Shown here: positions 12,145-24,689 of the stretch, piece after piece | How positions within the stretch are numbered: position 1 is the stretch's first letter | Layout of the letters: each line of letters opens with the position of its first letter | NCBI GenBank assembly: GCA_039000515.1 | Contig: JBCFYV010000024.1 | Coordinates: 9,543,473 to 9,607,472 of the forward strand | Length of the DNA stretch: 64,000 bases | Reading direction: 5' to 3' | Source of the DNA: Timema cristinae | Taxonomy: Eukaryota > Arthropoda > Insecta > Phasmatodea > Timematidae | Position numbers and translations under genes: made by a program | The notes under the pieces: generated by a model | Databases searched by the model: none | Told to the model about the DNA's origin: nothing | What the model saw: only the letters and a program-made list of their open reading frames with translations

Positions 12145-12325
12145 TAGATTTATACAACTTATAATTTAATTTAAGACTAGAACAGGCACAACATCCAGTC
12201 CTTGGCTATTAATTTATCAGTGTAAAAGGGTAAACCCACATTTCAGCAATGATAAATTGTTCGGCCATGCCAGGAATCGAACCTGCTACGCTTAGCCCAG
12301 TACTACTCAGTCCTACCTTTGACCA
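12145..12325 (-). mobile_element. SINE-C copy
   Basis: On the minus strand the head has the B-box complement 'ggaatcgaacc' near 12271 and an eroded A-box region up to about 12325. The tail block is 'ggcacaacatccagtccttg' seen at about 12187. It shares order with the copies at 18727 and 33521. Confidence 0.7.
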
Positions 12326-13030
12326 CATTTATAAATTAGCTAATGAGTTCTTTAAACAGTGAATGACGTATTAATAATTACATTTGTATCCAACTATGAC
12401 CTTGTGTACAATGGACTGAAGCTAGTGTTTTTGTGCTTTTTCCAATTGGGAACTCAGGGGAATTTTTAATATGAATAGCGGTATATTTTGATACCAAATC
12501 GTAAGAATGTATCAAAATGTAGTCTATACATTCGATGTTTTATTAAAATATTTTTTTTTGAGTCTTGGATGGGGAAGGAAGAGGAGCAGTTGCCCAATTT
12601 GCCCCCCCCCCCCCCTCTTTCCATCCGGGTCATTTTTCTGGTACAATATAGTATAACTGTTTTTAAATATTACTTTTTGTTAAATAATTTGTATTTTCTT
12701 GACTAACATTGCCTGATTTTGTTTTAAAATGAACTTTATTGATACCTTTCTTAACACATTCACTGCTATAAAACAAACTAAATGTATTTATTGAGTTAAA
12801 GTGAAGTTTTACTATAAAGAAAATTTGCAACTTCTCTAAATATGGTAGTATTTTTACAAACTAATGAAATTATTAAAGAAGCTCGACAACAATATTTCTA
12901 TTTTAGAACAAGAAATAACTAATGTCTTGGCAAAAAAAAAAAGAAGAAGTTTAAACTCCACTTTAAGCTCTTAAGTTACCGTTATTGTGCATATGTCATT
13001 TTAAAAATGATGTACAATATTTTTTATAAC
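12326..13030. other. Intergenic DNA with a poly-C run
   Basis: No gene is seen. A run of about 14 C (12602-12615) lies inside a fortuitous 72-codon frame. The run is a likely site of sequencing error. Confidence 0.5.
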
Positions 13031-14608
13031 AAATAAATAAAATAAACAGTAAACAGTGTGTTTGGGCTAGTGTTAACAATAGATAAAATAAACGAGAAAG
13101 AGTGAGTTTGGGCTAGTGTTAACAATAGATAAAATAAACGGGAAACTGTGAGTTTGGGCTAGTGTTAACAATAGATAAAATAAACGAGAAACAGTGAGTT
13201 TGGGCTAGTGTTAGCAATAGATAAAACAAACGGGAAACTGTGAGTTTGGGCTAGTGTTAACAATAGATAAAATAAACGAGAAACAGTGAGTTTGGGCTAG
13301 TGTTAACAATAGATAAAATAAACAGTAAACAGTGTGTTTGGGCTAGTGTTAACAATAGATAAAATAAACGAGAAACTGTGAGTTTGGGCTAGTGTTAACA
13401 ATAGATAAAATAAACGAGAAACAGTGAGTTTGGGCTAGTGTTAACAATAGATAAAATAAACGGGAAACTGTGAGTTTGGGCTAGTGTTAACAATAGATAA
13501 AATAAACGGGATACAGTGTGTTTGGGCTAGTGTTAACAATAGATAAAATAAACGGGAAACTGTGAGTTTGGGCTAGTGTTAACAATAGATAAAACAAACG
13601 GGAAACAGTGAGTTTGGGCTAGTGTTAGCAATAGATAAAATAAACGGGAAACTGTGAGTTTGGGCTAGTGTTAACAATAGATAAAACAAACGGGAAACAG
13701 TGAGTTTGGGCTAGTGTTAGCAATAGATAAAATAAACGGGAAACAGTGAGTTTGGGCTAGTGTTAGCAATAGATAAAACAAACGGGAAACTGTGAGTTTG
13801 GGCTAGTGTTAACAATAGATAAAACAAACGGGATACAGTGTGTTTGGGCTAGTGTTAACAATAGATTAAACAAACGGGAAACTGTGAGTTTGGGCTAGTG
13901 TTAACAATAGATAAAACAAACGGGAAACAGTGAGTTTGGGCTAGTGTTAGCAATAGATAAAACAAACGAGAAACTGTGAGTTTGGGCTAGTGTTAGCAAT
14001 AGATAAAACAAACGGGAAACAGTGAGTTTGGGCTAGTGTTAGCAATAGATAAAACAAACGAGAAACTGTGAGTTTGGGCTAGTGTTAACAATAGATAAAA
14101 TAAACGGGAAACTGTGAGTTTGGGCTAGTGTTAACAATAGATAAAACAAACGGGAAACAGTGTGTTTGGGCTAGTGTTAGCAATAGATAAAACAAACGGG
14201 AAACTGTGAGTTTGGGTTAGTGTTAGCAATAGATAAAACAAACGGGAAACAGTGAGTTTGGGCTAGTGTTAACAATAGATAAAATAAACGGGAAACAGTG
14301 AGTTTGGGCTAGTGTTAGCAATAGATAAAACAAACGGGATACAGTGTGTTTGGGCTAGTGTTAGCAATAGATAAAATAAACGGGAAACTGTGTGTTTGGG
14401 CTAGTGTTAGCAATAGATAAAATAAGCGGGAAACTGTGAGTTTGGGCTAGTGTTAACAATAGATAAAACAAGCGAGAAACTGTGAGTTTGGGCTAGTGTT
14501 AGCAATAGATAAAACAAACGAGAAACTGTGAGTTTGGGCTAGTGTTAACAATAGATAAAACAAACGGGAAACTCTGAGTTTGGGCTAGTGTTAACAATAG
14601 ATAAAATT
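13031..14608 (+). repeat. 46-bp minisatellite, about 34 units
   Basis: Each unit contains 'gataaaataaacgggaaac', then 'tgtgagtttgggctagtgtt' and 'aacaata'. Units differ at a few diagnostic places: t/c in 'aaaatAaa/aaacAaa', a g/a after 'aacg', 'aaacag' against 'aaactg', 'gtgag' against 'gtgtg', and 'ttaac' against 'ttagc'. Within about units 3-27 the CAG and CTG versions alternate almost regularly, so the true unit is often a 92-bp dimer. It contains no long open frame. Confidence 0.97.
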
Positions 14609-15895
14609 AATATTAAACAGCCACAATATTTTAACACAATTAAAATTATCTCGCAATTTTTATTTGTGAAAACCATTTCAGTGTTATTAAATAAGATGTA
14701 GTCATATAATATTAAAGAGCTTGTCAATTTCCATTTAAGATTTTGATATAAATTAACTCCAGCGTTGAAATGAATTTAATTTGTGACTAAAGGACAAAGT
14801 TTCATTTTTAAAACGTTCCATAATCGTAGCAAGTGTGTCACCTAGCTAACGCTGCACAAGCCAGTTTGCAGTTACACAGTGAGTCACTGCCAGTTCACCC
14901 TAGTGACATGCAAGGGGAGGCAAGCACGCGCCAACATGGGATTTAGGGGGTGATTTGATAGGGTGGTATAGTCTACTCCCCCTTCCCCCTATTATGGTCA
15001 TGTCCTCATTGATCAGGCTGAAAAATACTGTACGTATATAAATGATGTATGCTATGGCATAGCCTTTATTTTATTACATTTATGTTAAAAACAGACACGA
15101 ATTGAATAACAATACAATACACTTCAAATTATTTATAACTGACAAATATACAAATCAATTACTACATATTTCAATTTCTGGGTATTTAATTACATAGCTT
15201 CAAAAGTATTTTAGAATACATTTAACCAAAATTATAACAACCTTGATTGATTATGTACATATTTGATCAGATCTCACTCTACTTTTAAGGATAATTGAAA
15301 CAAAATGAATATTTATCATATTGTTAAATTTCCCCGTAAAAGTTAGGTGTATGCATACTTATTTACAACCCAAATTTATGTTTGTATTTCTAAGTGTACA
15401 ATCCCACCCTACTTATTGTCTTTCAAGGACTGATTGGATTTCAGGCTCGTTCAAGAGCAAATTTAACATTAAGTTTAGTAAGGATTTTAATTAATGATAA
15501 TTTTAGTACCAAAAAGATTGCTAGCGTTTAAAAGTAAGTTTAATTAATTCTAATCACCAAAAAAGAACTTTTAAGAAAAAATACAATAAAATCGAATTTG
15601 TAATTTTAAGAAGAAAAAAATCAAACAAAAGTTACTGTCAAAGTAATAAATAGATGCAGTAATAGACCTAAATGGTTTTAGTATTAATATAAAAATTATG
15701 TATTTCATACAAATACTTGGTTATCATACAAAACCTAGTAATATTATTACTGGAAATATTAGTTTCTAACAACCCATTCAAACGTGCTATTATCACTTTT
15801 TATAAAATTCTGATTAGCATGATTAAATTCTACCAGAATATAAAAATTAATATGTAGTTTTTATTTTATTTTTTTAATTTATTTGAGATGTTTAA
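14609..15895. other. AT-rich intergenic DNA
   Basis: No gene or repeat family was recognised. A small GC-richer patch lies at 14820-15010. Confidence 0.5.
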
Positions 15896-15935
15896 AGCAC
15901 ACTTTCTGAACCGACTGATTATATCAGATCACGAT
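15896..15935 (-). mobile_element. SINE-C tail fragment
   Basis: 'actttctgaaccgactgatt' followed by 'atatcag' matches the 3' terminal block of the SINE-C copies at 18727 and 63907. The rest of the element is absent. Confidence 0.5.
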
Positions 15936-16489
15936 AATTTCTATGAGTGAGAGCGATAGAGCCTACCAATTTTTCCTGGAAAGATATTTTTACATATCTT
16001 CCAGAATTATTAATTTACAATTTATATACCATAATCAACATAGCACCAACGGCTTTACTTCCCTTTCCGAAGGAAGTTGTGCTACGAATTTCTATCGCTC
16101 AAGAAAAATCCGGCAATCCTGTCTGGTTTTGAACCCATTATCCTAAGACCACCCAGGTTGACGAGATGTAGTTGTGTAAGATCTGAAAGCCACTCTTCTG
16201 TCAATGTCGTATGCAGTATATAGGAGTCTTCTCTTTAAAACATAAAGGTATGGATTTTAATATATTTGATTATTTTCAAATATGGGGAAAAGGGGACACT
16301 TCTCCCCCCCCCCTCTCTGGATTGACTGACCCCCTCCATAATCTCAGACATATTATCAAGCCAAAATCTAGTAGCCAATTTGGTCTCGCAATCTTCGTGT
16401 CCGTGAAACGTGTAGGAGGAAACGTTTCAAAAGTTCTCAGTTCGATTCCACGAGTAGAATATGGTCACGGTTGCTATTGTATGACCGCC

Positions 16490-16565
16490 CTCATAGCTCA
16501 GTGGTAAGGGATGCCGACGAATGTGCCCCGAGGGCTCCGGCTTGGACTCCGTTCAGGGTATACTA
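16490..16565 (+). mobile_element. tRNA-like pol III head, fourth SINE type or tRNA pseudogene
   Basis: 'tagctcagtggtaagg' is a near-perfect A box, and 'ggcttggactcc' stands where a B box (GGTTCGANTCC) belongs. The acceptor-like ends 'gccctca' and 'tcagggt' pair only weakly, so I do not call a functional tRNA. The downstream sequence to about 16730 has no A- or B-family tail. Further on, 16741-16870 contains a faint SINE-A-like body. Confidence 0.5.
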
Positions 16566-16998
16566 TAAATAAGATTCTGGCCCATTTTACTTGTGGTATG
16601 TTGAAATTTCTGGCGCTATTGTCGGGTGTGTCGGAAGTTGTTTTAGGTTAGGTCGGTGAAAACGGGTGTGTGGGTGTCTTCAGAGAGGGCTCATATTTCA
16701 GCCGGGGATCAAGTGGATCAATATAACATTGGTCAGGTAGACTAGTGTGTATCCTTGCGTGTTTGCTTCTGACTTAGGAGGTCAGAGTTTGATATTCAGG
16801 CACATGCACTGGGGTGTTTTTTTTTACCACAAGTTAATCTTATTTTACCCTTACATAAATGAAGGCACATTACTTTAGCATTTACCCTACTCATCCTGTA
16901 CAATAAACCTCTGTATTTGCCAACCTGCGTGTCAAAAGATAGAAGCACTGGCTTCTATAAATATTAAATACACAAATAACCAATCGTTTTGTTTTCTT

Positions 16999-17232
16999 TG
17001 CGCAGCGTCTTACCACCCGTCCGGGATATCAACATTTAAATACATCAATATGATAGTGACGAGGAGGGTACATCTTAGAAAAAGTCAATATATTTTCATA
17101 GAAATAGAAGAGAACATTCACAATAATCCGCCCTCAATATACCTAGTCGGAATTCAAGCCCAAACCTGCCCGTCACTAGCAAGATATAACAGATGAGCTT
17201 GACGTTTAGTCCGCGTACCCACCTATGCGGGT
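16999..17232 (-). mobile_element. SINE-A, variant-head subfamily
   Basis: On the minus strand the tail core (complement at 17003-17030, 'gcgtcttaccacccgtccgg') and body are SINE-A. The head, however, reads 'gggtacgcggactaaacgtc' and 'aagctcatct', not the common 'gtggccgcatggtc'. The same head occurs at 41110-41165 and 57170-57231, so a distinct subfamily is present. Confidence 0.7.
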
Positions 17233-17800
17233 CAGTGTTACTGTAGTTGACGGTGTGTGGAAGCGGTTGTCAGGGTATTCCAGTGTAGATAATGGACATT
17301 TGTCAAGTCTCAGACAAACCATCCATCTCAATCACCTTAAGAGCATCAAATCCAAGGTATTTCATTGGAAGATCAGACCATTCAAACAAATCACCTTAAT
17401 TTAATGACGTGTCTTAAGCTGAGAACGTAGGAACGCGAGTTAAGGACAGTGTTCTTTTAGTTTTTATATCAAAGTTTTTTTAGATCAAAATAATTTAAAA
17501 TACTGCTGTTTAATTTTCTTCACATGCTGACCTCAAAATTTCTTGAATATCTTTGAATGGTGTTCTGGAATTTAATGACAACTTTTTCTCTTCATTTAAA
17601 ATGTTTGTCATTTAATGTTGCTATGCTCATGACAGATATTCAACAATTGTTGATATCACCGTGTTGAAGAAAATTAAACTATGTTTGTACTAGATAAATA
17701 CTTTATTTATTTTGGCTAAAAAGGTGTTGTTATAAAAACTGCAAAAACACTGGCCTTTTCTCGTGTGGTATATACTCTTCCGCCTTAATTCACTCTTATC
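17233..17800. other. AT-rich intergenic DNA
   Basis: Nothing coding or repetitive was recognised. Confidence 0.5.
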
Positions 17801-18020
17801 TGGTCTAACCCACACACGGTCTATACGTCAAGCTCGTATAGTTTGACTTACCGATAAAAGACAGGTCGAGGTTCGAATCCCGGCAGGATGTACTGAACGT
17901 AGTTTGTCCTAAATGATTTCCCACTCTCTTTTTATGTTACCGTGGACACATTTACTTTAAACTCCACCTTACTCCTCTCTATCTAGTCAGAGTAAGTTAA
18001 TGTGTGTACCCCGGAAACCG
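17801..18020 (+). mobile_element. SINE-A, diverged copy
   Basis: The B box 'ggttcgaatcc' near 17870 is perfect. The head contains 'cggtctatacgtcaagctcg', comparable to the diverged copy at 2643. The body and tail are eroded ('gttaatgtgtgtaccccgga'). Confidence 0.6.
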
Positions 18021-18176
18021 TGTGACTCTCAGACTGTTTGATATCGATAGAAGATGAAAGACAAACATGGGCATGTTTTGGGCTATCACTATTTTATTCA
18101 TCCTTACCGAGAAGACCGAAAGTAAAACCTGACCCAGAAATTAATCACTTCCCAGTACACAAATCGATAGCCTACC

Positions 18177-18404
18177 ACCCACTTCGGTGGCCACATGGTC
18201 TAAAGCGCTACGCTCACAGTCGACTAGACCACCGGGGAGATCAGGTTTCATTGCTGGTCGGGTGGACTGAGCGTGTTTTTCTCTCTCTCCACACAAATGT
18301 GGGTAAACTTCCTCTAAATTCAACCTTACTAATCCCTAACAGATTAGTTTAATTAGTGCATAGGCTATAACCCGGATGGGTAGTAGGACGCGGTGCTGAA
18401 AAAT
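18177..18404 (+). mobile_element. SINE-A copy
   Basis: Opens with 'cacttcggtggccacatggt' and 'ctaaagcgct' (A box). The B box is mutated to 'ggtttcattgc'. The body includes 'gactgagcgtgtttttctct' and the tail reads 'cccggatgggtagtaggacg' then 'cggtgctgaa'. The 104-codon plus frame at 18038-18352 is partly this SINE and is not a gene. Confidence 0.85.
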
Positions 18405-18726
18405 ATCGGAAAATATCTTACCCGTGTGATTTTATTTGTAAGCTACAGTAGAATTTCCACGTGTGATTTATCCGCCTAACAAAAGTTGGTGCGATTATTT
18501 CTGTGAATGTATCATGTGTAAAATGTTTATTTGCTTTTCAAGCATTTTATTTTGGCTAATTTTGCTATTTTAAGTCACTATAAGAAAGGGTACTAAACAA
18601 TAAGTTTGGTGTTTATTTTTTAATATTTCGTGCTAAATCTCTTACTCCGGGCTGTCAGCATATCTGCACCCGTCTACCCTGAAAGTACTTATCTTATCTC
18701 TCTCTTTTTATCTGAGATATTTAATT

Positions 18727-18952
18727 TGCACTTTCTGAACCTACTGGTTATATCAGCACACGACTTATAAACCAATTTAAAACCAGAACAGACACAACAT
18801 CCAGTCCCCAACCGTTAGTTCACAATTGTTCAAGGGGAAACCCTCATTTCACCGATGATAAATGATATTTCGGATATGCTGTGGAATCGAACCCGGGAAT
18901 CTTGGCTCGGTAGACAGTTACACTACCGACTGAGCTAAGCTGTCGGACCAAT
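18727..18952 (-). mobile_element. SINE-C, best-preserved copy
   Basis: On the minus strand the head is strongly tRNA-like. The A box complement is at 18923-18937 (reads 'tagctcagtcggtag') and the B box complement at 18883-18893 (reads 'ggttcgattcc'). The body contains 'gaaatgagggtttcccc' and the tail 'gttgtgtctgttctgg' ending at 'ggttcagaaagtgc'. The tail is unrelated to that of SINE-A and SINE-B. Two SINE-A copies follow closely on the same strand. Confidence 0.85.
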
Positions 18953-19024
18953 CGCACTATTATTATCTCCTATAAGCTTTACCATAGTGGAACCATGCGA
19001 GGTAAGACCGTTCAGAATAAACGA

Positions 19025-19214
19025 AGGGTATATTGAAGGAGTGAGGCCAGGGATTGTATAAATTAGATTAAATGTACCCGAATTTGAATGTAAGATGAGA
19101 GAAAAGCAATCCACGAATAATTACATAAGTACACTCAACCGAGATTCAAACCCCAACCCCATTGTATTAGGCTACACTAGGCAGACACCTTAGAGCATGT
19201 GCTCACCGATACGG
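19025..19214 (-). mobile_element. SINE-A, tail-less copy
   Basis: The minus-strand head ends at 'accgatacgg'. The B-box complement 'gagattcaaacc' lies near 19141 and the body complement 'aatgtacccgaatttg' near 19070. The shared 3' tail is missing. Confidence 0.65.
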
Positions 19215-19364
19215 AAAAGTTAATAACTATATAATGCTAGTAAATATTAAACAATATTTCCCAAACCACTAGGAAATAAATCGCTCCGTACGATTGTCAT
19301 ATCTTTTAGCGATTTAAGATATTTTCTATTTATATTCCTTGTACGCCACACTCTTATTTTGTAT

Positions 19365-19604
19365 AACACTGTGTCTTACTACCCGTTCAGGCTATAAGCA
19401 TATATACTAATTACGTTGATGACCTTAGGAATAATGAAGGCTATATTTATAGGAAGTGTACCCACATTTGCGTAGAGGGAGAGGGAAAACGTTTCCAAAC
19501 CACCCTCAATACATTTAACCGAGATTTGAACCTCGATCACCCCGTCATTGACAGTCTAGTCTACTGTGAGAGTAGCGCCTTAGACCATGCAGCCACCGAA
19601 GTGG
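19365..19604 (-). mobile_element. SINE-A, full-length
   Basis: The tail complement 'tcttactacccgttcaggct', body 'acccacatttgcgtagaggg', B-box complement 'gagatttgaacctcgatc' and head complement 'gccttagaccatgcagccac' occur in the expected order on the minus strand. Confidence 0.88.
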
Positions 19605-20410
19605 GTATGATATCCATGTTTGCAGAGATTGGTATATAAACCTACTCAGATGGCTGACTAGGTTTTTATATTGGAACTTTATTTGTGTGTGAGTTTTAAA
19701 GCGCTTTCTTTAAATTACAATGTCATGTTCTCGAATGTTAATTTCAATGCAAGAATATTTTATACACCTCGTTAAAAATATCTGTTTCAAAAAAGTTCAA
19801 ACTTTGCATGTAAGCTGATTTTATCTGAATTTTAAAATGGAAGCGGCTGTTCTCACAATCTAGGGAGGGCATTTTAATAGGGAATAGTAGTTGCTAGGAG
19901 TTAAGGTTGGGACGGGGTTTGAAAGGGGTGAAGGGGAAGGGATGATGGAAGGTGGCAGTTAGTTGAGTTCAGTTTTGTGACAAAAAACTATATTTTTTAA
20001 TCAAAATTTAAAATATTGATTTATTAGATATATTAATTTTAATTTTCTAATATAATATAATAATGTCTTAATAGCTGTAATGGGAACTGCGCAATTTTAC
20101 CATGACTTTTTTTTATCTTTTTAAAACGTTCCTGGTTCAAATGCTGTTATGACAATTACAAATAATCAAGAACTGATGAAATTAAAAGGCGCAGAGAATT
20201 AACAAACATAACTTATCAAATGACTTAATTATTTTGGCTAGAAAAAATTATTTTCATGAAAAGCGCAACAATCCCACATTAAATACTTCACTTAGACACT
20301 AATAAAGCTGAAACATTTGTTAGTGGATGTAATTGAAATATTAAGGCATGTCTAAAAGGTCGAACCTTAATTGAAGGAAAAAACATTATATAAATATTAA
20401 TTACTAGTAA
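19605..20410. other. AT-rich intergenic DNA
   Basis: No supported feature. Confidence 0.5.
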
Positions 20411-20621
20411 CCTGATTCGGTGGTCACATTGTCTAAGTCGTCACTCTCGAAAAAGACTAGACTTTCGATGGCAGGGAGATTGGGGTTCGAATTCTGGCTG
20501 AATGTATTGAAGGTGCTTTTTTTTACAAAATTGTTTTTCACTTGCGGGAACACTTCCTTTAATTAGATTAATTAGTACACGTTTGTAGCCTGGACGCGTA
20601 GTAAAACACAATGATAAGAAA
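20411..20621 (+). mobile_element. SINE-A, diverged copy
   Basis: The head 'gattcggtggtcacattgtc', B box 'ggttcgaattc', a T-rich run in place of part of the body, and the tail 'agcctggacgcgtagtaaaa' identify the family. Internal deletions shorten it. Confidence 0.75.
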
Positions 20622-20895
20622 TCATTAAAATCTTGTATATGTATATCATAATTATGATAAACCTAAAAATAAACAATTATATCGGGATTTTTTTTAAAGT
20701 TCATCACAAAATAGAAACAATGTCTACGCATTTGAAGAAATGAATATAGCTCTTTTGGAAGGTGGTTAGTGGTAGCCATTCATCTATATTTGTAACATTT
20801 GGTAAAGCGCCTTGTGGTACAAAACGTAACAATTCTTTCAATCGAATCAAACACCAACACTTCTAAATTCCACCTTATTTGACTCTAGCCCATTC

Positions 20896-21510
20896 AGCGG
20901 CAGATCCAGGGCTGATATGGGGCCGATTGCATAAAAAATAGTCAAAAATATTGAAACTAATACCTTAATATTCTAACGATTGAATGACTTACACCTTCCT
21001 CATCCTATCTCCTACATGACCTAACATCTCCCTTGACCTATCTCCTACATGACATAACACCTCCCTTGACCTATATCCTACATGACCTAATCAATAACTC
21101 TTTCAACTTAACATCAATGTGCAAGTGGCTTAAAACCAATACTTTTCAATTATTTGTAATTATAATAAAAATTTATTTTAATTAATACCTATCACCTACT
21201 AAAACATATTTGGACCATGTACATATTTGCTACTTTTATTGTGACAGAAACTTATTGTTTTATGTTTTTTGTACATAAATCACAAATTTGTTGATTAAAA
21301 TTGTGCTTTTATTTATAAATCCTCTTTCTATCATTATAATTATTAATTAAAATTATTTTTATAAGCTAGCAATATTATTACTAAAACTATTATAGATAGA
21401 AATCTGAATTAACTCTAATTATTACATTTTTACTTGAAGGGGCCTAATGAAAACTAATCTCCCTCCCCCTTCTTTCCCGAACAAGATCTGCCCTTGGCCC
21501 CATTATTGCA
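20896..21510. mobile_element. Possible hAT-like fragment with a 33-bp triplication
   Basis: 'cagcggcagatccagggc' at the left edge resembles hAT terminal repeats, and the right edge 'gatctgcccttggccccatt' contains part of its complement. The match is incomplete and no target duplication was found. Inside, 21004-21090 repeats 'ctatctcctacatgac' plus 'ctaacatctcccttgac' about 2.6 times. It has no coding capacity. Confidence 0.25.
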
Positions 21511-22343
21511 AATATAGCCGGGACGGGTAGTAAGACGTACGATATTTTAATTTTGTTTAAATTGTTCAGTACAAGGGAGACAACTGTACGGGCCCCTTAA
21601 CTTCATGCACGAACAGAATTATACAATAAAGCTTTTAAGTACCTCCCAATGTTAGCGTGCAGTGCAGCAGCAGTCTGCGCATGCGCGTGTGTTGGGAGGA
21701 GGGGTACGGAATCACATTACTCGCCCGACGGTTGGTTATCGAACGGGGATTGTAACAAATACTCAATCCGTTCGTATTTTTAAAATAATGATTATTATAT
21801 TCAGGAAAGTTAGTTTTATTACAATTATTTGTTTAGATCTTTGAGGAAAAATCTATTTTATATGTTTTCCGGCGCTTCCAAAATATATTTGTGAAGCAGT
21901 GGGTCTGGACCGGGGTAAAAATCAGCCCCATTAGGAAAAATGAGGAGCTACTTGAATAAAGAATCTACAGCTCTGGTTTAGAAAACTGAGATCAACGGCT
22001 GGAGGGATAGTTGTGCTGACCATATGATACCCTCTATCCGTAAGTGTTGGCACTATTTTCTCTAAGGGTAGCGGCTGCTCGGTCTGTATGACTGTCTTGT
22101 GGACTCACGACATGGGATTTTTTTTTACTCACAAAATTACACGTATTCCCTGATTTTGGTAGAAAGATCAGAATCTGATAGAAAATAAAGCTACTTAAAT
22201 AATGTTAATATTAATATATTGTCATGTGACCTGGAGCTGTTACTTTTGGTGGATATTAGCAATACCTATAAAATAACACAAATATTATCGTACACATAAC
22301 CCATACAGTATCAATGTTGGCCGAAAAAAAAATATGTTTGAAT
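21511..22343. other. Intergenic DNA with an isolated SINE tail
   Basis: 'gccgggacgggtagtaagac' at 21518-21537 is a detached tail of the A/B SINE type. 21650-21740 is slightly GC-rich. No gene is recognised. Confidence 0.45.
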
Positions 22344-22464
22344 TTTCTAAACGGTTCTTCCAACCAAGTCTTAGTATAGATTGACTGCAATGTTGACTGT
22401 AATTTCTAAACGGTTCTTCCAACCAAGTCTTAGTATAGATTGACTGCAATGTTGACTGTAATTT
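22344..22464 (+). repeat. Tandem duplication, 59-bp unit, two identical copies
   Basis: The block from 'tttctaaacggttcttcc' through 'gactgcaatgttgactgtaa' occurs twice head to tail with no differences by eye. This points to a recent slippage event or an assembly join. Confidence 0.9.
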
Positions 22465-22630
22465 CAGCCATAGGAGTTTCTCACTGAACATTATATACGA
22501 TTAAAAAATAAAGGCTTCTATTCCGTTTTATACAATTATTATTACTATAATTATCATTATTATAGTTTTACAGGTCTTTTATTATTTCTAAAATTCGAAC
22601 TATTTTCTTAATCTTATAATAGCACACATT

Positions 22631-24000
22631 ATTACTTTCTTGCTACCTTACAGGTAGAGAAAGTATTGTGATCGTAAAAAAAATAGAACTCGAGATTTTG
22701 ATGAATTTCGACGTTTCATGAACCCCCGAATTTGAAAAATTAGTTTTTGCATTTTTGCATTTCTGTATTTCTATTTATCTGTCTGTCTATCTGGTATCTA
22801 GGATTTTCATAAGGCCCCCCAAAAGGGTTTTTGGAATTGTCTATCTAACCCTAAAATTAAGGGTAGTTTACTGACGGGCGAAAAGAGAAAAAATGTTTTT
22901 ATCAAAATCAGCTCTAACGATTTTGATTAAATTCTGCTTCTAAGTATTGGTCAATATTACAAAAAAAATGGCTACTCTCAACTTTTCTTCAAAATTACTC
23001 TAAGGGTTCTGTTCTGACGCGTAAATTTGATTTTTTTATCATATTTCCCTAACTCTATGAGATATTAAATTACTTATCATTATAAATATATAGGTCTATT
23101 TATATTAAACATCTTTTATTTAAAACATATTTATATAAAACCAATAATTTTCAAGCTATACGCAATTTTTAACTTTTCGAACATTAAAGTTAAAAATTAT
23201 TGCAACCGTAAAAAAAATGTAACCCGAGCTGTTGATGGATGTGTTGACGTTTCATGACCTACCGAACCCTTAAAAGTGTTTTATGCAATGCCCTCTCTAT
23301 GCATGTCTGCTTAACCCTAAAATTAGTGTAGCTTAATAAAGGATTAAAGAGAAAAAATCGATTTTCCCGAAATTGGCTCCAACTATTTGATTAAAATTCG
23401 TATCTAAGCGTTGATTAGGATTATAAATAAAATTACTATTTTCATTTTTCCATTAAAATGACTTTTAGGTAAATTTACAGACGTGGAAATTTCAGTACCT
23501 CCGCAATTATTTGAGATACTAAAAACTTATCATTGAAAAATTGTAGTACTATTAAAAATAAAAACTTTTATTTGAAATATTATAGTACTATAAGACCACA
23601 TGGCTGACATTAATGTTTACCAACTACCAGATGAGCTAGAAACTTTAAATTTGGCAAACTTATATATTTTAGCCTGTAACCGACGGGAAAATTCCAAAAA
23701 GTTAAAAAAATTAATTTTAACACAAAAAAAAATTCAAAATGGTGGAGCAACTTTAAAGTCAGTGTGGACCTTTGTTTGAAGGTTTCTTGTGGCTAGACGA
23801 TAAGACCTATAAAAAAAAGCTCTGGAATTACATTAGTTTACGTACACTTGCAAAGAAAACTCACCGGGCGTTTGGGGCGTAGCCCCAAACGAGCAAAACG
23901 AGTATCTTTAAGAAACCATCCGTTTCTGAGATATTGGAAAATATATTAAAACAATTTTGTGAGCTTTAGTTGTGAAGAGACACTACTTAAGTTTTAGTGT
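22631..24000 (+). repeat. Large interspersed repeat, copy 2
   Basis: Plus-strand counterpart of 1-1051, with the same block order. The second internal subunit starts near 23190 ('gcaaccgtaaaaaaaatg'). It differs from copy 1 by about 310 extra bases (roughly 23597-23910), which carry a perfect GC-rich hairpin. Past that insert the final block ('tttctgagatattgg', 'attttgtgagctttagttgt') matches the first 70 bases of the window. No coding frame is present. The family is unknown. Confidence 0.65.
23869..23891 (+). other. Perfect hairpin, 10-bp stem and 3-base loop
   Basis: 'cgtttggggc' and 'gccccaaacg' pair exactly around the loop 'gta'. It sits near the right edge of the segment present only in copy 2 of the large repeat. 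Helitrons and some other elements carry a GC hairpin near the 3' end, so it may mark the end of a nested non-autonomous transposon. That is inference. Confidence 0.6.
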
Positions 24001-24689
24001 TATAATTCTCTAATGCCATAAAGTAAGTAAATAAGTAAGTTTCTCAAAATCTTAATGTTCTTTCTCCTCTAACCTCTTAGGTGTAATATTTGTACAGCAA
24101 TTATCTATCGCTATCATTTTAGACTCAATAGTCAATATTTATCATTTTTATTGGTCTAAATTTATAAACAAAGTATTTAATAGCAATACGATAACCATAG
24201 GCTATACAACCTATAGTAAAATGTTGAAAATTTTAACTGGAAGTCGAAATTTTAATGCGAAGTGTTGACCCTTGTGGACCCACTATCGATCTCTTATTTT
24301 TAATCCAAATATACGAATGATGAAATTAATTCTTTAAAAATAAAACTATAAAATTTTAAACCGGGAGTCAAATTTTTTATATAAGTATAACGCTATTTTT
24401 GCTCGTGTTTTCTAGTGTATATTATTTTGTACCACATATATTACGAGTTTTGAGTAAATATACTCATTTTTAAACAATGGAGTGAGAAAGTCCGTGCGGA
24501 GCTCCGTACCATTTATTTTGTTTTCTGGAGCTTTGATTGGCTATCTGGTGGATGTGATAAACACCTGATAAAGAAAAAAGAGCAATGTTTGTTTAGAGCT
24601 AGATACAAAGAAATCAGGGAAGCGGTAACATTTGTTTGATTTTTATCTACATCTATTCAAATCATCGCATGTAATTACGCTAATTGAGT
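24001..24689. other. AT-rich intergenic DNA
   Basis: Nothing recognised. Confidence 0.5.

Noticed and set aside
16490..16565. Functional tRNA gene on the plus strand
   Set aside because: The acceptor stem pairs poorly and the B box is degenerate.
18883..18937. Functional tRNA gene on the minus strand
   Set aside because: A and B boxes are excellent, but the sequence continues into the SINE-C body and tail and recurs elsewhere, so it is a SINE head.
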